Position numbers and translations under genes: made by a program. From Coffea arabica (taxonomy: Eukaryota > Streptophyta > Magnoliopsida > Gentianales > Rubiaceae): a stretch of 64,000 nt of DNA. The notes under the pieces were generated by a model that ran no database searches, had not been told where the DNA came from, and saw nothing but the letters and a program-made list of their open reading frames with translations. Shown here piece after piece: positions 47,301 to 59,750 of the stretch. Where the stretch lies: the NCBI RefSeq assembly GCF_036785885.1, contig NC_092320.1, positions 14,509,557 through 14,573,556 on the forward strand, given 5' to 3'. Position 1 is the stretch's first letter. Every line of letters starts with the position of its first letter.

Positions 47301-50300
47301 GCGAATGCATCTTTTAAGGAAACAACACATTCACTAAGTATGTTTTTCACCCTTTGGGAAGAGGTTTGAAAAACACCACCTTTTGGGAATTAATTTTAAA
47401 ACATCACACCTTTTGGGAATTTCCGAGACAACAACTGGACAACAGAATATGAAACTCAGGACAAAAAGGTATTAGTCAATTAAAAATCCAAGTTGTTCCA
47501 CAAGAAGTAGCTCAAAAAAAAGCTACAAAAGACATGGATTAACACATTAACAAAATTAAAAGAGGATCACTGGAGTTGGATATACAATGATCTCACTACC
47601 AAAAACCTCCAACATAGTAAGGTCAAAGTCAGTGCTAGTATCCATCTGCAGTTTCTACATAGATCAACAGGAGTACCTTTTGAAGTACATATCCATCATG
47701 TACGGGAGCAACTGTAGTTGATCCTCCGCCACTGAATCAATTAGCACAACCAATAAGTGCCCATTTTAATCAAGGTCAAATAAGCATAAAATTTAATTGA
47801 TCGACAAGAAAAAATAAGACAAAAGGCAACTTCATTATGGTAGAAAACAAAATATGATCCAGCACAGTAGTAAAGAGAAAAGAAAACACAAGATCAAGGG
47901 ATTGTTCTTTTGTTTTCCGCAAAACACTCTAAGGACTACAAATGCATGAAAAAATTAAAGTAAGAAATTATTCCTCAGGAGTTTTACAGAGCTAGGATTG
48001 AATTGCATGCTGAAATTACCATGGGACTGTTTTTCTGGTATTTGTGCTTCCCCAGCAAACATTTAACAGAGAAAGTGAAGGTTCACATCTTATTCTTTTC
48101 AAGCAAACTCTGCATGACGCTTCTCAAAATGATCCTAAATACTAGACAAGAATGATTTATAGATCAAGAGGTTGTGCTTGTTGAAGACAATTTCTAACAA
48201 AACCACCTGAGATACCACTACTTGTCACACCAATATCTGATGTCTGCATCTTTTTACGAACTCCAGGAGTCATAGAAAAGGACGAGAATAAGGTGAAAGA
48301 AGTATGCATGCCAAAATATAGAAGCAACGTCTTGGAAATGGGTAAACAAATTTAACATGGAACATAGTAGGATAGTGCGGTTATAACACAAACTAGAATT
48401 TAAAATACTGCATTGAACGGACAGTAATAGTAGTTGGCATGCATAAGAAAACTCTTACCTATCAACAACTAAAGAGGTTGCACGTCCAGATGCAAAGGAC
48501 GTAAGAACCTGGCATTTGAAAATTGCAGTGAATAACTAGCAAAACACAGACAAAATGATTTTTTAAAAGCATATGAAGGGAAACCAGGCATTTGAAAATA
48601 GCAGCCAATAATTAGCAAAACATAGACAAATTTATTTCTTGGAAGTATATGAAGGGAAACACTGGCTGTAGCATACTTCATCACAGATTGACATAAATAG
48701 CTACAAGTGCTAGTTGGAAACTGAATAGAGGAACTCACTGCATTTTTAGCCAAGAACAATGCCGGAACCTGGTACTTTTCAAACATAATCTCTGCTGACC
48801 TGTCAGATGCCTAGTCAGTTTCTTTAGTGCCAGAGATTGGACATAACTTTTCCAAAAGCCAACTCATAGAAGTAACACAGGGACACCAAATAATCTAAAA
48901 TCACTTTTAAAAAAAAACACAAAACATAGTATTGCATACAAGAACATGGAAAAAGGAGAGCATTCTTGTTTAGAAGAGCATTCTACTTAGGTGCTACAAA
49001 CCCAAGAAGAAAAGCATTCTTGTTTAGACAGCCACATGGAATACCACCACCTCCTTTCTTATGTCTCTCAAAATTATGGGAAATGGAAGAAAAGTACTTA
49101 CATCTCAAATAACTGAAATCTCAAAAGAAGAGAGACAAAAATAACCAGAGCTTACCTTGCAAAGACAGACTTATCCACCCATAACCCCCAAAATTATATG
49201 AGAAAATTTTAACTTATAAATCAAGCATCACCCCTATATTAGAAAATTAGTAACACTAATCTTTTGGAGCAAGAAGCAAAAGGACCTTCCAGGTCATATG
49301 TATGAGAGATGTCATGCAAGTAATAAAACATATAGGCATATAAAGGACTAAAGAAGGATCCATTAAGGGATTCTGAATTTCTGATTATCATCTCACTTTT
49401 CTCTCTGCTGTTGAGAATTAGCACATGGCTCAGCAAGCAGCATGGGATGCTCCTTAGGATCAATCAAGAGGCATTCCCTACAAATGACAAAGCAAGTAAT
49501 AGTATGAATTATGAATTATAATATTCATTGAATGGTAGAGATGGCTGTACCATTCAAAAACAATGCGGAGATGCACAATTAAGGGAAAAAAGGAAAAACA
49601 CATTTTTCCACAAACAGTGCATGACAATGGAAAGGATGGGATGTATTTATCCATAGCTGAAGACAATACACCAGCACATAAAAGCTCCCCTTTTCTCCTG
49701 TCTTCTAGTAAATCTAAAAGAATTCTAGAATCGGAAAACAATTATTGCACAATTATTGCACTAAAGTGGTATCAGTCTGACACTCTGACGATGAGAAGAA
49801 GTACAAGATTAGTTACATATGTTATCTATGACCTGCAAGATGAGAACCAAACTATTAAAGATTTGAACAGAGCTGGATGCGTTGAAATTATTTAAGTTGA
49901 ATTGGCTATTACTCCCTGCCAACATGATATTCATGAATTTTCCCTATTGCTAAGGTCTGATCCATTTAGTAAGCAAACCATTGTTGCATCCCTTGTAACT
50001 ACTAAGCAGGTGATGCAGCACAGAGATTCCATATGCTTAGTATACAATTTGAACCAAAATGAATATGCAAATTTGATTACTTGAAGGCATGATCCCATAT
50101 GCTTTCAACAATTTCCCAATCAGCAACTATCCCATCCTTAATTGGAGATAGGACCTGAGAAAATAGAATATCACAAGCTCAATAAGAAAAGAGGTTGAAC
50201 GTGCAAGCCAAAACCTATCTAAAAGATGTTCTTCTGACTGACCTCCATGTGATCCCGGCGGAATCCCAAGGCTTGGGATCCTACGTATAACTTTCGCTTA

Positions 50301-51522
50301 GCCTTGGATTTAGAATCTGGAACAGATCCAGAATTCTTGTCTGGATTATCCGGCTCATCAACTTCCATTTGATCAATTGATCCAACAACCTTAAACAATA
50401 CAAATCTTATGTCAGCTGTTTACTGTGCATCCATTAGACGCCACATTCACCAGTATGTTTTAGAAGCATCAGTTATCCTGTATTTAATCTACATCAAGCT
50501 TCACATTCACGATAAAGAGAAGTCTTCATTAAGATTCTAGAACCAATGTAACAACCTGATAAATGATCAAATAGTTGATGCATCATTTTACCAAAACAAG
50601 ACCCTTATCCTTCAAAGACCCCTCGTGTAGCAATATGGTGAATATCAGAAAAGTGAAGTCCATAATTCTGCCATATGGGCGGCATTTAAAGCTTCAATCT
50701 TTAGCATAGATCCCCTTGCAATCTATAGCAAGTTGGCACTTCAATTTTCCTTCCATGCATAAAATCCATTTTATTCGACTGCCTTGTCAAAAAAAATTCT
50801 CCTTAAAGAGGCAAAAGAAAGTAAATTGAAGAAAAATTAGCACTATCCACAATGGCAAAAGTAAAACAACACAACAACTTAATCCCCCTGTATATGTTCA
50901 CAATCAACTTCTTAGGTTGGTCTGTCCTATAGTTAGTTCTTTTTTCTTAAACTGTAGGTTCAGTTCCTTGTAACCATGATTCCACGTTCCAACCTTTAAA
51001 ATCTCCCAGTGTAAGAAGTTCACATCTGACAAACGAGGACCAAAAGAAAAAGAAGAACGACGACTATCAAAATCAAACTTTAATGGTTAAATTGAGAAGA
51101 AACTCGAATGAGATTAACATAAATCAGGTGCAAAAGAAGGTAAAACAAAAAATTCAAACTTGGAGAAAAATTCAGCTCCAGAACAGTAAAATTCTAGCCA
51201 CATTGCAAAATCATGATAATAAATGCAGTAAATTCGCAAATATATTGAGCTGAAATAGACTACTAGCAATGGCTTACCGAAGGAAAGACGGCTTTGGGAG
51301 CATCTTCGCCAGCATAACCAGCTTTGCAAGTGTGTGAGCCTAAGTCCACCACTATAGCTGATACCTCATCTATTTTTTTTATACATAGCAGAGAAAAACG
51401 CACATAAATTAAACAAATTTAAACTGGTACATAGTGAAGTCTGTGCTAGCGAGTGCCTGAGCCTGTAAGTGTGTGTTCTACGTGAAAGAGAAAGATAGAA
51501 CGATACTACCTCCGCCGTACAT
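41390..51522 (-). CDS. ARP4: Actin-related protein 4, nuclear (20 exons)
   Basis: Exons in gene order: 51510-51522, 51278-51369, 50243-50389, 50081-50154, 49397-49477, 48739-48799, 48459-48508, 47677-47731, 46436-46513, 46272-46325, 45452-45505, 45308-45368, 44760-44811, 44443-44509, 43224-43286, 43063-43125, 42410-42472, 42042-42106, 41525-41593, 41390-41435. Every border is GT-AG and phases add up to 435 residues, close to the usual plant length. The start reads [20 protein letters not shown], with an acidic insert after VFPS ([12 protein letters not shown]). The actin-fold nucleotide blocks are [28 protein letters not shown] and [15 protein letters not shown], and the end is [18 protein letters not shown]4 is a shared subunit of the SWR1, INO80 and NuA4 chromatin complexes. 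The first coding exon is only 13 nucleotides. Confidence 0.96.
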
Positions 51523-51845
51523 GGTTGCAAGGCTAAATTGGGCGGAGTTCCGATTTGGTTGGGGAGTTTGGTCTTTGCTTTCTTTGTTTTCGGAGCTTCG
51601 TTCTATATATAGAAGACACACACACCTATGCACAGAATAAGATATAAATGGTAAACCACAATTAACATAAGAGCAATATCCAACAATTAACACACACACA
51701 GTTAACATAGTTATCAAACTTACATGTCCAATTGTCTAAACTATTCGTATTTGGGAACTGAAACTGTCACCAAAAGATCTAAAGGGGTTAATGGAGACAA
51801 TGAAACAACCGTTTAGCTAGAGTGGAGTTAATTCCCAAAGCCTTG
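51523..51845. other. 5' flank of ARP4
   Basis: Likely 5' UTR and promoter of the minus-strand ARP4 gene, with short (CA)n stretches near 51620 and 51690. It meets the kinase fragment on the other side. Confidence 0.5.
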
Positions 51846-52130
51846 TGCATTCCTTGAGGGTGTTAAGTATCTTCACGATAACTGGGTTTTGCACAGAGAT
51901 TTAAAGACATCAAATATGCTTTTAAATAATTGTGGTGAGTTGAAGATCTGTGACTTTGGATTAGCACGTCCTTTGAAACCATATACTAACTTGGTGGTTA
52001 CTTTGTGGTACAGGTGAGCGTAGTTTTATGCACTATTGTATTTTTTACTTGAGATAATTAAAATCTTTTATCTGGCTCAGCGAAGCAGCCTCTATTCAAT
52101 GGGAAAACAGAAGTTGATCAACTTGACAAG
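51846..52130 (+). pseudogene. CDKG-like (PITSLRE) kinase gene fragment
   Basis: Exon piece about 51846-52013 encodes [20 protein letters not shown] and continues through the DFG region ([16 protein letters not shown]) to LVVTLWYR at a GT donor. After a 67-bp intron, 52081-52130 encodes KQPLFNGKTEVDQLDK, again ending at GT. These are the catalytic loop, activation segment and a later C-lobe exon of plant G-type cyclin-dependent kinases. The APE block and WSxGCI region that belong between them are absent and the two pieces join out of frame, so this is a decayed or deleted copy. A hAT element begins 30 bp downstream. Confidence 0.75.
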
Positions 52131-52160
52131 GTTAACATTTTGAAAACTTTCATCTGTCAT

Positions 52161-54701
52161 TAGGGGTGAGCATTCGGTGCAAATGCGGTAAATCGGTGCG
52201 CTGAATTCGGTTTTTTCGGTTATTGCACCTATAGAAATCTAAACCGTTTTCAATTTCGAATTGGGCATTACCGAATTCATGCGGTACCCGATTTCAAATT
52301 CGAAAACGGTAATGAATTCGGTCTAACCGAATTCATCTATTATTTAAAAAAAAACCTGCAGCAAATTAAGAGAATATATAAACCAATCTTTATAGTTCAG
52401 CAACTACCAACCCCCGCAAGCCATTAGATGTTTCTCTTTTACACATTGCAGAAAATTCATATCCAGAATCCTAGGTACAACTTCTGGAGCCGTACTTTCA
52501 CTAGATGTGCACCAGAGATTGAGAATCTCCACGGACAAGGAGGTAAAATTTTCATTTTAGCAAGTTTTTTTCTTTATAATTTTTCTAACGGGTAAAAGGT
52601 GGAATTTTTCCCCAAGGCCTTAACTTTTAAAGGCTGCACAACTGGAGAGAGCTTCTTGTGTATAAAATACAAAGCTTATGTTATATCACACCTAATCTAA
52701 ACTACTACAACAGTTAGAGTTTGCAATTGGAAGCTCAGATTTCGTCCCCTTATCAATTCAGGATAACAAATTTCCTAGTCGATCTTGGCCCATTTTAATG
52801 CCAGAGACACAGAGCCAAAAACAGAGGAGCACTTACCTAAGTGAGCCAGAGATGAGCAGTGATGAACCAGCGATGAACTAGTGAGATCTTGGTGCTTCGT
52901 CTTCGACACTCGGCAGAGATGAACCAGCACGGCAGGACACAGCCAACAGGAGACGTAGAGCGCGGCGGACTGGCGGAGGCCGGAGAGGCAGAGAGCAGCT
53001 TCGATTTGGGAATTGGGACTTGGGACTTGGGAGTGTTAGTGCTGTGAAAGCCGTAGGTGACGGCAGTCACGGCACTATGCAATATTGCAAATTTGCAATG
53101 GTTGTTTTCTCACTTTTCAATTTTCATCAGCTGAAGATGAAATCGGACTTTTTCCAAATGAAGTGATTTTGTAATTTTTAATTTACAAATTAGGGCTCCT
53201 AAATTATAATACATTCATTATGCTCCTCAATGATTTAAAAATTATTACTAATTTGATCCCCAAATTTATTCATAATTGAACACATTATTTATGTTCAAAT
53301 CATTTTGTGGTTTAATTGGCATTTATTTGATCACTTATACCTAAAATCCTTGGTATATGATTTAAGAAACACATAAAAAGTTATTAATTTAAACTAATTT
53401 AGTTAGTAGTTACAATGAATTTATAATTTACAATGATTAATCATAAGTAATATTAGTTACAAACTTACAAATTACAATGAATCAATGATTAGTGATAAGT
53501 TACATTAGTTACAAACTTATAATTTATTTCAAATCAAAATAAAACTTAATTACTGGATTTGCAACTCACATGTATTCACTTACACTGCTTAGTTATTTTG
53601 TCTATACTTAAAACTTTAAGATTAGTAAATAGATAATATGAACTTTTAACTTATTTGATCACTTATACCTACAATCCTTAGTCTATGATTTAAGGAACAC
53701 ATAAAAAGTGATTAATTTAAACTATAATAAACCTTAGACCGTACAATGGTTAGTAATAATTCATGAATTTATAATTTACAATGATTAATAATAAGTAATA
53801 TTAGTTACAAACTTACAAATTACAATGATTAGTGATAAGTTATGTTAGTTACAAACTTTTAATTTATTTCAAATCAAAATTAAACTTATTTATTTACATA
53901 TGTTATTGTGAAAGTCAATACACTAATACATTGATTTGCAATTCATGTACATTCACTTACACTGCTTAGTTGTCTTATCTATATTTAAAGCCTTAAGATT
54001 TGTGAATATGTAATGTAAATTTAGAGTACACTAATACTTGCAAGTTATAGATTACGCATTCAAATATTCAATAATTCAAACATGAATGATGTATCAAATT
54101 ACCAATATCTAAATTCTAATTACTAATTATGTATATTGTTTAATATTTAGTATTATACATATATGTATTAATTATTATCTAATTCTAGTCATGTTACTCA
54201 TGTATAAAATAATAAGTATTATAGTTATCTTATATTGTAATGTATTACTATGCATTATTGTAGTCATATAACAATTAATAAATACCAAAATAATATAAAT
54301 ATATTGTACATCATTATATATTATTAGTATTATAAGTACATGATATGATAATAATACCATATAGTAATTATTATTAATAACATTTACCTATATAATATAA
54401 TAAAGTATTAGTAGTATATACTAATACTAAATAACATTTATCTATATATTATATAATTTTATATATCAATTTGGTATTCGAATGCTGTAATGCGGTACCC
54501 GATTTCAATTACCGAATTTTGAATTCGAAATCGGTTATTACCAAATTCATAATCTCATTACCTATTTTATACCATATTAGAATTCGGTGAATTCGGTATG
54601 CACCGAATTGGAACCGAATTACCAAATACCCGATTTCAAATTACCGAATTGAATTTGAAATCGGTTATGAATTCGGTACGAACCGGATCTGCTCACCCCT
54701 A
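52161..54701. mobile_element. hAT-superfamily element, no transposase
   Basis: Starts TAGGGGTGAGCATTCGG, ends GATCTGCTCACCCCTA, and is flanked by a perfect 8-bp duplication TCTGTCAT (52153-52160, 54702-54709). Subterminal GAATTCGG/ACCGAATTC repeats fill both ends. A GC-richer block at 52800-53100 with a possible splice donor on the minus strand (near 52838) resembles an untranslated first exon. The following 1.4 kb is AT-rich and without hAT dimerisation-domain coding, so it looks like an internal deletion derivative. Confidence 0.85.
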
Positions 54702-54709
54702 TCTGTCAT

Positions 54710-55596
54710 GTTACTGTAGATTTTTGTATGGATTTCTTCTGTCATGTTAATGAAGGCAGGACAGCTATTGATCTGATATTAGAAGGAGAAAAGGGAACTC
54801 TACACTTGTTTGCACCACCAAAAAACAAATAGAAGTTGAAGTTCAGATGGCTCATAGTAGTTCAGTAGCAAAATGGTACTTGAATTCATTTATAATCCTA
54901 AATTTCCAGACGAGTCATAATTCCAATCAGGTCAAGCGGAGTTAAACATATGACAGGCAAAATAACCACTTGATACTTTATTCATCAAGAATCAGCACAA
55001 CACATCAGAATGTATCATTTTAGGAATTCCAAAATAGGGCGTTGCGTGGATATATCAGCTTGGAAAAACCAACAATATGTTTATTCAGTAAGAATTGTGA
55101 GCCTAATTTAGACATTCTTTCATTTAGGAAAAGAAAATATATTTCAGTGATGTCATGATTCAAAAGCCCAGGTCTCATCAACAGCCTGTTAAGAAAAATC
55201 CTCCAAATGGTGCGAGATTTCATTTTTGTCATTAGATATAGTCTTATTAGGGCTCTTATCTCACCAGACACAAGACCTTATACAGTGAAGTGCAGCATAT
55301 AGTCCTATTCTCTGCACAATAAAGGAAAACTAAATGAGCAGAGTTGCAGAGAGTAACAGAATTTTCCAACATGTATCCCTCTATAAGGTTTAGCAACTTC
55401 ATTCTAGCTCCCTCAGCGGAATATTCTAGCTCGCTCTCAGGCAACAAATTCTCATTTCGAAAGAAATTCAGCATCCAAGGTATAAAAAGTTAAAATCCCC
55501 AAATTTAACTTCTACACATTTGGAAATTAGCAATTTAGTGGAAAATAAAAGAACTTTGTAAATCTGTTATGCAAGAATTGCTCTTCTTATCCTCAA
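54710..55596. other. Gene-free or unrecognised DNA
   Basis: A minus-strand open stretch at about 55256-55474 (containing LPESELEYSAEGARMKLLNL) could be an exon of an unknown gene, but no family was recognised and no partner exons were established. Confidence 0.35.
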
Positions 55597-55753
55597 TAGG
55601 GGTGTGCATTCGGTGCAAAATCGGTAATTCGGTGCAATGAATTCGGTTATTCGACTTATAGAAATCTAAACCGTTTTCAATTTCAAATTGCCCATAACCG
55701 AATTCATTCCGCAACCAATTTCAAATTCAAAAACGGTAATGAATTCGGTTAGT
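55597..55753 (+). mobile_element. Truncated left end of a hAT element
   Basis: Begins TAGGGGTGTGCATTCGGTGC and follows the first about 160 bp of the element at 52161 closely (including ATAGAAATCTAAACCGTTTTC), then stops without a matching right end in the neighbourhood. Confidence 0.7.
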
Positions 55754-56533
55754 ATCTTAGAAAAGAAAAGATTAATCAAACATTTGATAGAACACTTTCG
55801 AGTCTGCTCCATATGAACCACACAAAAGTGAAGTAAAATCTCTACCATATAAGGATGATATGCATCTCAATTGTGTCAAGGTCAAGATTTCCAGTATATT
55901 GTTCATAATGCCGACGAAATCAAGCAGTATATTTTCAAAATCCAGTGAAAATGCAACAAGATAACCTAGTAGTAGACAAAATTCTAATTCAACATAATGA
56001 TTTTCCGATTGCAGAGCTCAATAACAAGTATATCGACTTAAAGCTTGCAAAAAGAATTAATATTTCGAAGCACCGGTGACATATATATACAGGCATATTA
56101 AAGAAAACGGAAAAAATTTAAGCCTTACCTCAAGTGGAGTCCTATTGATGATTTCAGAGAGGCCGATTACGTTTTCTTGCGATGGAGCTGTCGGGAGGGA
56201 GGTGATGGGAGTAACGGTGGTGGAAGCTTAGACAAAAGTGACCACCAGGGTGGGTTTAGTGATAGCGAAGGGCTTTACCCTAAGGCGCCTGTTTCTGAAA
56301 ATGGATAATCTTTCATCTTCACACCTTGAACAAGTAAGGCTCTGACTCAATTTTCTGATTTATGCATTTTACGAATTTACTTTAGCCTAAACTCCATTGG
56401 AAATTTACCTAGAATTGTGTCTGCCACTAAGACATTTTAGTTCACCGTCCATCATGTTTTAATTAGTGTTGGGTATCAATATTTCATCTTGTTTTCAAAA
56501 ACATCACTGTAGCATTTTGAATCTGAAAAACAA
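55754..56533. other. Unrecognised DNA with a possible minus-strand first exon
   Basis: At about 56136-56270 a GC-richer block, on the minus strand, ends at a good donor (CTTGAG/GTAAGG). It could be a 5' exon of an unknown transcript running left. No protein family seen. Confidence 0.3.
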
Positions 56534-58182
56534 GTCCGTTTGGATTAGTTGTTTTTCAAAAACTATATGAAAAACTTTTTCTGTAGATTTTTTTGGATTA
56601 TTTTTAGAGGTATTTTTGAAACATATTTTTGAATATTTTTAGAATATTATAATTTTTATATTTTGATATAAATATACATTTATGCATTTATAATACATTT
56701 ATATTTACAAATGTATAAATGTATATTATTATAAATGTATAAATTATAAATGAATATTATATAAATGTATAAATTATAAATTATAATTTTTATATTTTTA
56801 TATAAATATGCATTTATGCATTTATAATACATTAATAGATATTTATAAATAAATATATTTATATATTCATATAAAAATATATAAATGTATTATATTATAT
56901 ATAATACATAATATAAATATATTTATAAATGTATAAGTGTATATTATTATAAATGTATAAATTATAAATGAATATTATAAATATATTATAAATTATAAGT
57001 ATATATTATTATAAATGTATAAATTATAAATGAATATTATAAATGTATAAATTAATATATTATAAATATATATTAATATTATGTAGAAATGTATTTATAT
57101 AATTAATATAAATGTATATATGTATTGATATTATGTATAAATGTAAAATTAATATTATGTATATTAATATAAATGTATAAATATATTATATTATATATAA
57201 TACATAATATAAATGTATATTTAAATCTATAAGTGTATATTATTAAAAATGTATAAATTATAAATGAATATTATATAAATGTATAAATTAATATATTATA
57301 AATATATTAATATTATGTAGAAATGTATTAATATAATTAATATAAATGTATACATGTATTAATATTATGTATAAATGTAAAATTAATATTATGTATATTA
57401 ATATAAATGTATAAATGTATTATAAATGTATTATATTATATATTATACATAATATAAATGTATATATAAATATACATAAATATTTATATATTATGTATAA
57501 ATTTACATTTATCTAAATGTATAATAGATTATATATTATGTTATATATAATTTATATAACATATAATATTTATGTAAATATATTATGAATATATAAAAAT
57601 ATATTATAAATAAAATAAAATATTTATAATATGTATGTATAAATATATAATATTAGAAATGTATAATATATATAATATACATTATTATTAATATAATTTA
57701 TGTATAATATACATAATTGAAATAGACATATTAATATATATTATAAAACAAAATTGAATAAATATATTTATAAATTTATATATAAATAAATGTATTTATA
57801 TAAATATATAATATTTATTTCAATTGATATAATATATATAATATTATACATAATTGAAATAAATATATTTATATTAATATAATATATATAATATACATAA
57901 TTGAAATATACATATTAAAATACATAATTGAAATATACATATTAAAATATATTGAAATATACATATTAAAATACATAATTAAAATATACAAATTGAAATA
58001 TACTTATTAAAATATACAAATTAAATATACATAATTGAAATATATTTGGAGTTGTTTTTGATATATTGTTTGGATATGGTGTTTTTGAAATTGTTTTTGA
58101 AATACACATTTACTGTAGAATTTGGAATGTGAAAAACAATTTTTCAAAAACAGGTGCAAAAACACTCAATCCAAACGGACCC
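56534..58182. mobile_element. Inverted-repeat element filled with hyper-AT tandem DNA
   Basis: The left end GTCCGTTTGGATTAG and the right end, read inward GTCCGTTTGGATTGAG, match, and both continue into GTTTTTxAAAA sequences with CTGTAGA. Between about 56640 and 58050 the DNA is almost only A and T, built from irregular repeats of ATAAATGTATA, AATTATAAATGAATATT and later CATAATTGAAATATA units. No coding. Confidence 0.6.
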
Positions 58183-59059
58183 ATTGTTTTCGATTAAACT
58201 TTGCACCTTTTGTAAAGACTTGGAATTATTCAAAGAAAAGAAATGATTTAGTTAATATTCATTCCTATTATCAAACCTCAGGCCATACTTAATTGTACCA
58301 AACTTTAGAAGCTATTCTGTAATTTACCCAAAGAAAACAGTAAACTTTGAAAACTAAAACCAATTCTACAATGTTCTCCTTCCTCCCATCAACTTCTATG
58401 ATTAATGACCCACCGCCGAGCTGTGATTCAATCATGAGCAGGACAAAGAAATTTAGTCATGTTTTAGGCGGTTTATCAAAGATGGTTTCTTCTTCTTCTT
58501 CTTCCATTTTTTTTTCCTTATCCATGCTTCTATTCTTCGTCAATCCTCCAGCTCTTTTTTTTTTCCCCTCAAAGTTACAATTCCAATAGTCATCATCATG
58601 AACAGTCAAATTAAAAGCCGTTAACCATGCGTAGCCAAATTTACAAGATTTTGTAGTCCGTGTGGTCTTATCTATGCTTTGAACTTGCTGATCGAATATG
58701 TTAGTAGTTCCACTACTTCGGTCAAACATCCTAGCCTCTCTCTTCTTTTCTTTTCAACATAAGTAGATAACATGCGAAGAGGTATGATGACCTGGAGGTT
58801 TTTGTCGTCCTCTCACGTGCCGCGCATGTGATTGAGAGCGTTGTTTTCTTCGCGCATCGCATCGCGCGCTTCTTCTCCTCTGCCGGTACCCATGTGCCTC
58901 CTGCTGCTTCGCATTAAAAACCTGTTTCTCAACCTGCTGCGTCGTCTGTCGCATTGATAGACTTGTTTCTCTATCTGGCAGTATCACATGCCCCTTCTTC
59001 CCAATGCATTCTCTCTCTCCTTCTTTTTTGGACAATGTTGCTCTGTTCTTACCCCTTGT
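58183..59059. other. Unrecognised DNA
   Basis: A minus-strand open stretch of 90 codons (58457-58729) with FGYAWLTAFNLTVHDDDYW, and a longer basic one (58754-59233), have no recognised family. The second looks like reverse-strand reading of pyrimidine-rich DNA. Confidence 0.35.
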
Positions 59060-59750
59060 ACATGAGCGTGTTGAGATAGCCGGTCCTCTTCTTACCAAGC
59101 AGGGAGTCTCGAGCCTCGTTCTCTCGCGTTCTCTGGGTTGCAGTGGTCCGGACGTTTGGTTCTCCTCCTCTTCTCCTCCGTTGTGAGTTTTCTTCTTCTT
59201 CCTTTTTTTTTTCTCCTTTCCGGTGAAGTACATCTTCGTTGTGAGCTTTCTGCCTGAAGGTGATGTTTTTGTCCTCTGTTCTTTGTTTCCCTTCTCGAGC
59301 CGCGCAAGGAGTATTGGTCCTCTGTTGCTCGGGTTCTCTTGGTTTCAGTTGTCCAGATCAGCTGCCATCCGGTCGGTGCTCCTCCTCCTTCTCCATCGTA
59401 AGTTTTCTTCTTCTTCCTTTCAGGCGAGGTGCGGTCTTCGCTGTGAGTTTTCCTTTGTAATTTTTAACCTGGGGACTGATGTTTTTTGTTCTTTTTTCCA
59501 TTGTTTCCCTTTTCGAGTGGCTCCTGTCTTGCTCTCGGGAGAGGTTCGTTCTTGCCAGCCGTTTGGTTCATCTCCTCCTCGTTCGTAGTAAGTCTTCACC
59601 TTCCTTTTCGCTGAGGACCATCCTTCGTTTTGCCTTTTCTCTGTATTTTAAGCCTAGAATTGCTATTTTCGTCCTTTGCTGCTTCCCTCCGAAGGAGGGT
59701 TACTGTTCACAAGCTTTTGGTCGTCCTCACGAGCCTCCCACGTGATATAG
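59060..59750 (+). repeat. Pyrimidine-rich tandem repeat, about 3.5 diverged units of 190-215 bp
   Basis: Successive units show CTCCTCCTTCTCC then GTAAGTTTTCTTCTTCTTCC, a GCGGTCTTCGCTGTGAG block, TGATGTTTTTTGTTCTT, TTGTTTCCCTTTTCGAG and GGTTCTCTTGGTTTCAG. Recognisable starts are at about 59183, 59398 and 59588. The origin (retroelement leader or promoter) is not known. Confidence 0.6.

Noticed and set aside
56640-58050. Centromere satellite or replication origin
   Set aside because: The AT-rich DNA is short, irregular and bordered by inverted repeats of a small mobile element.
58754-59233. 159-codon basic protein on the minus strand
   Set aside because: Composition (Lys/Arg/Glu-rich runs) follows from reading pyrimidine-rich repeats backwards; no domain seen.
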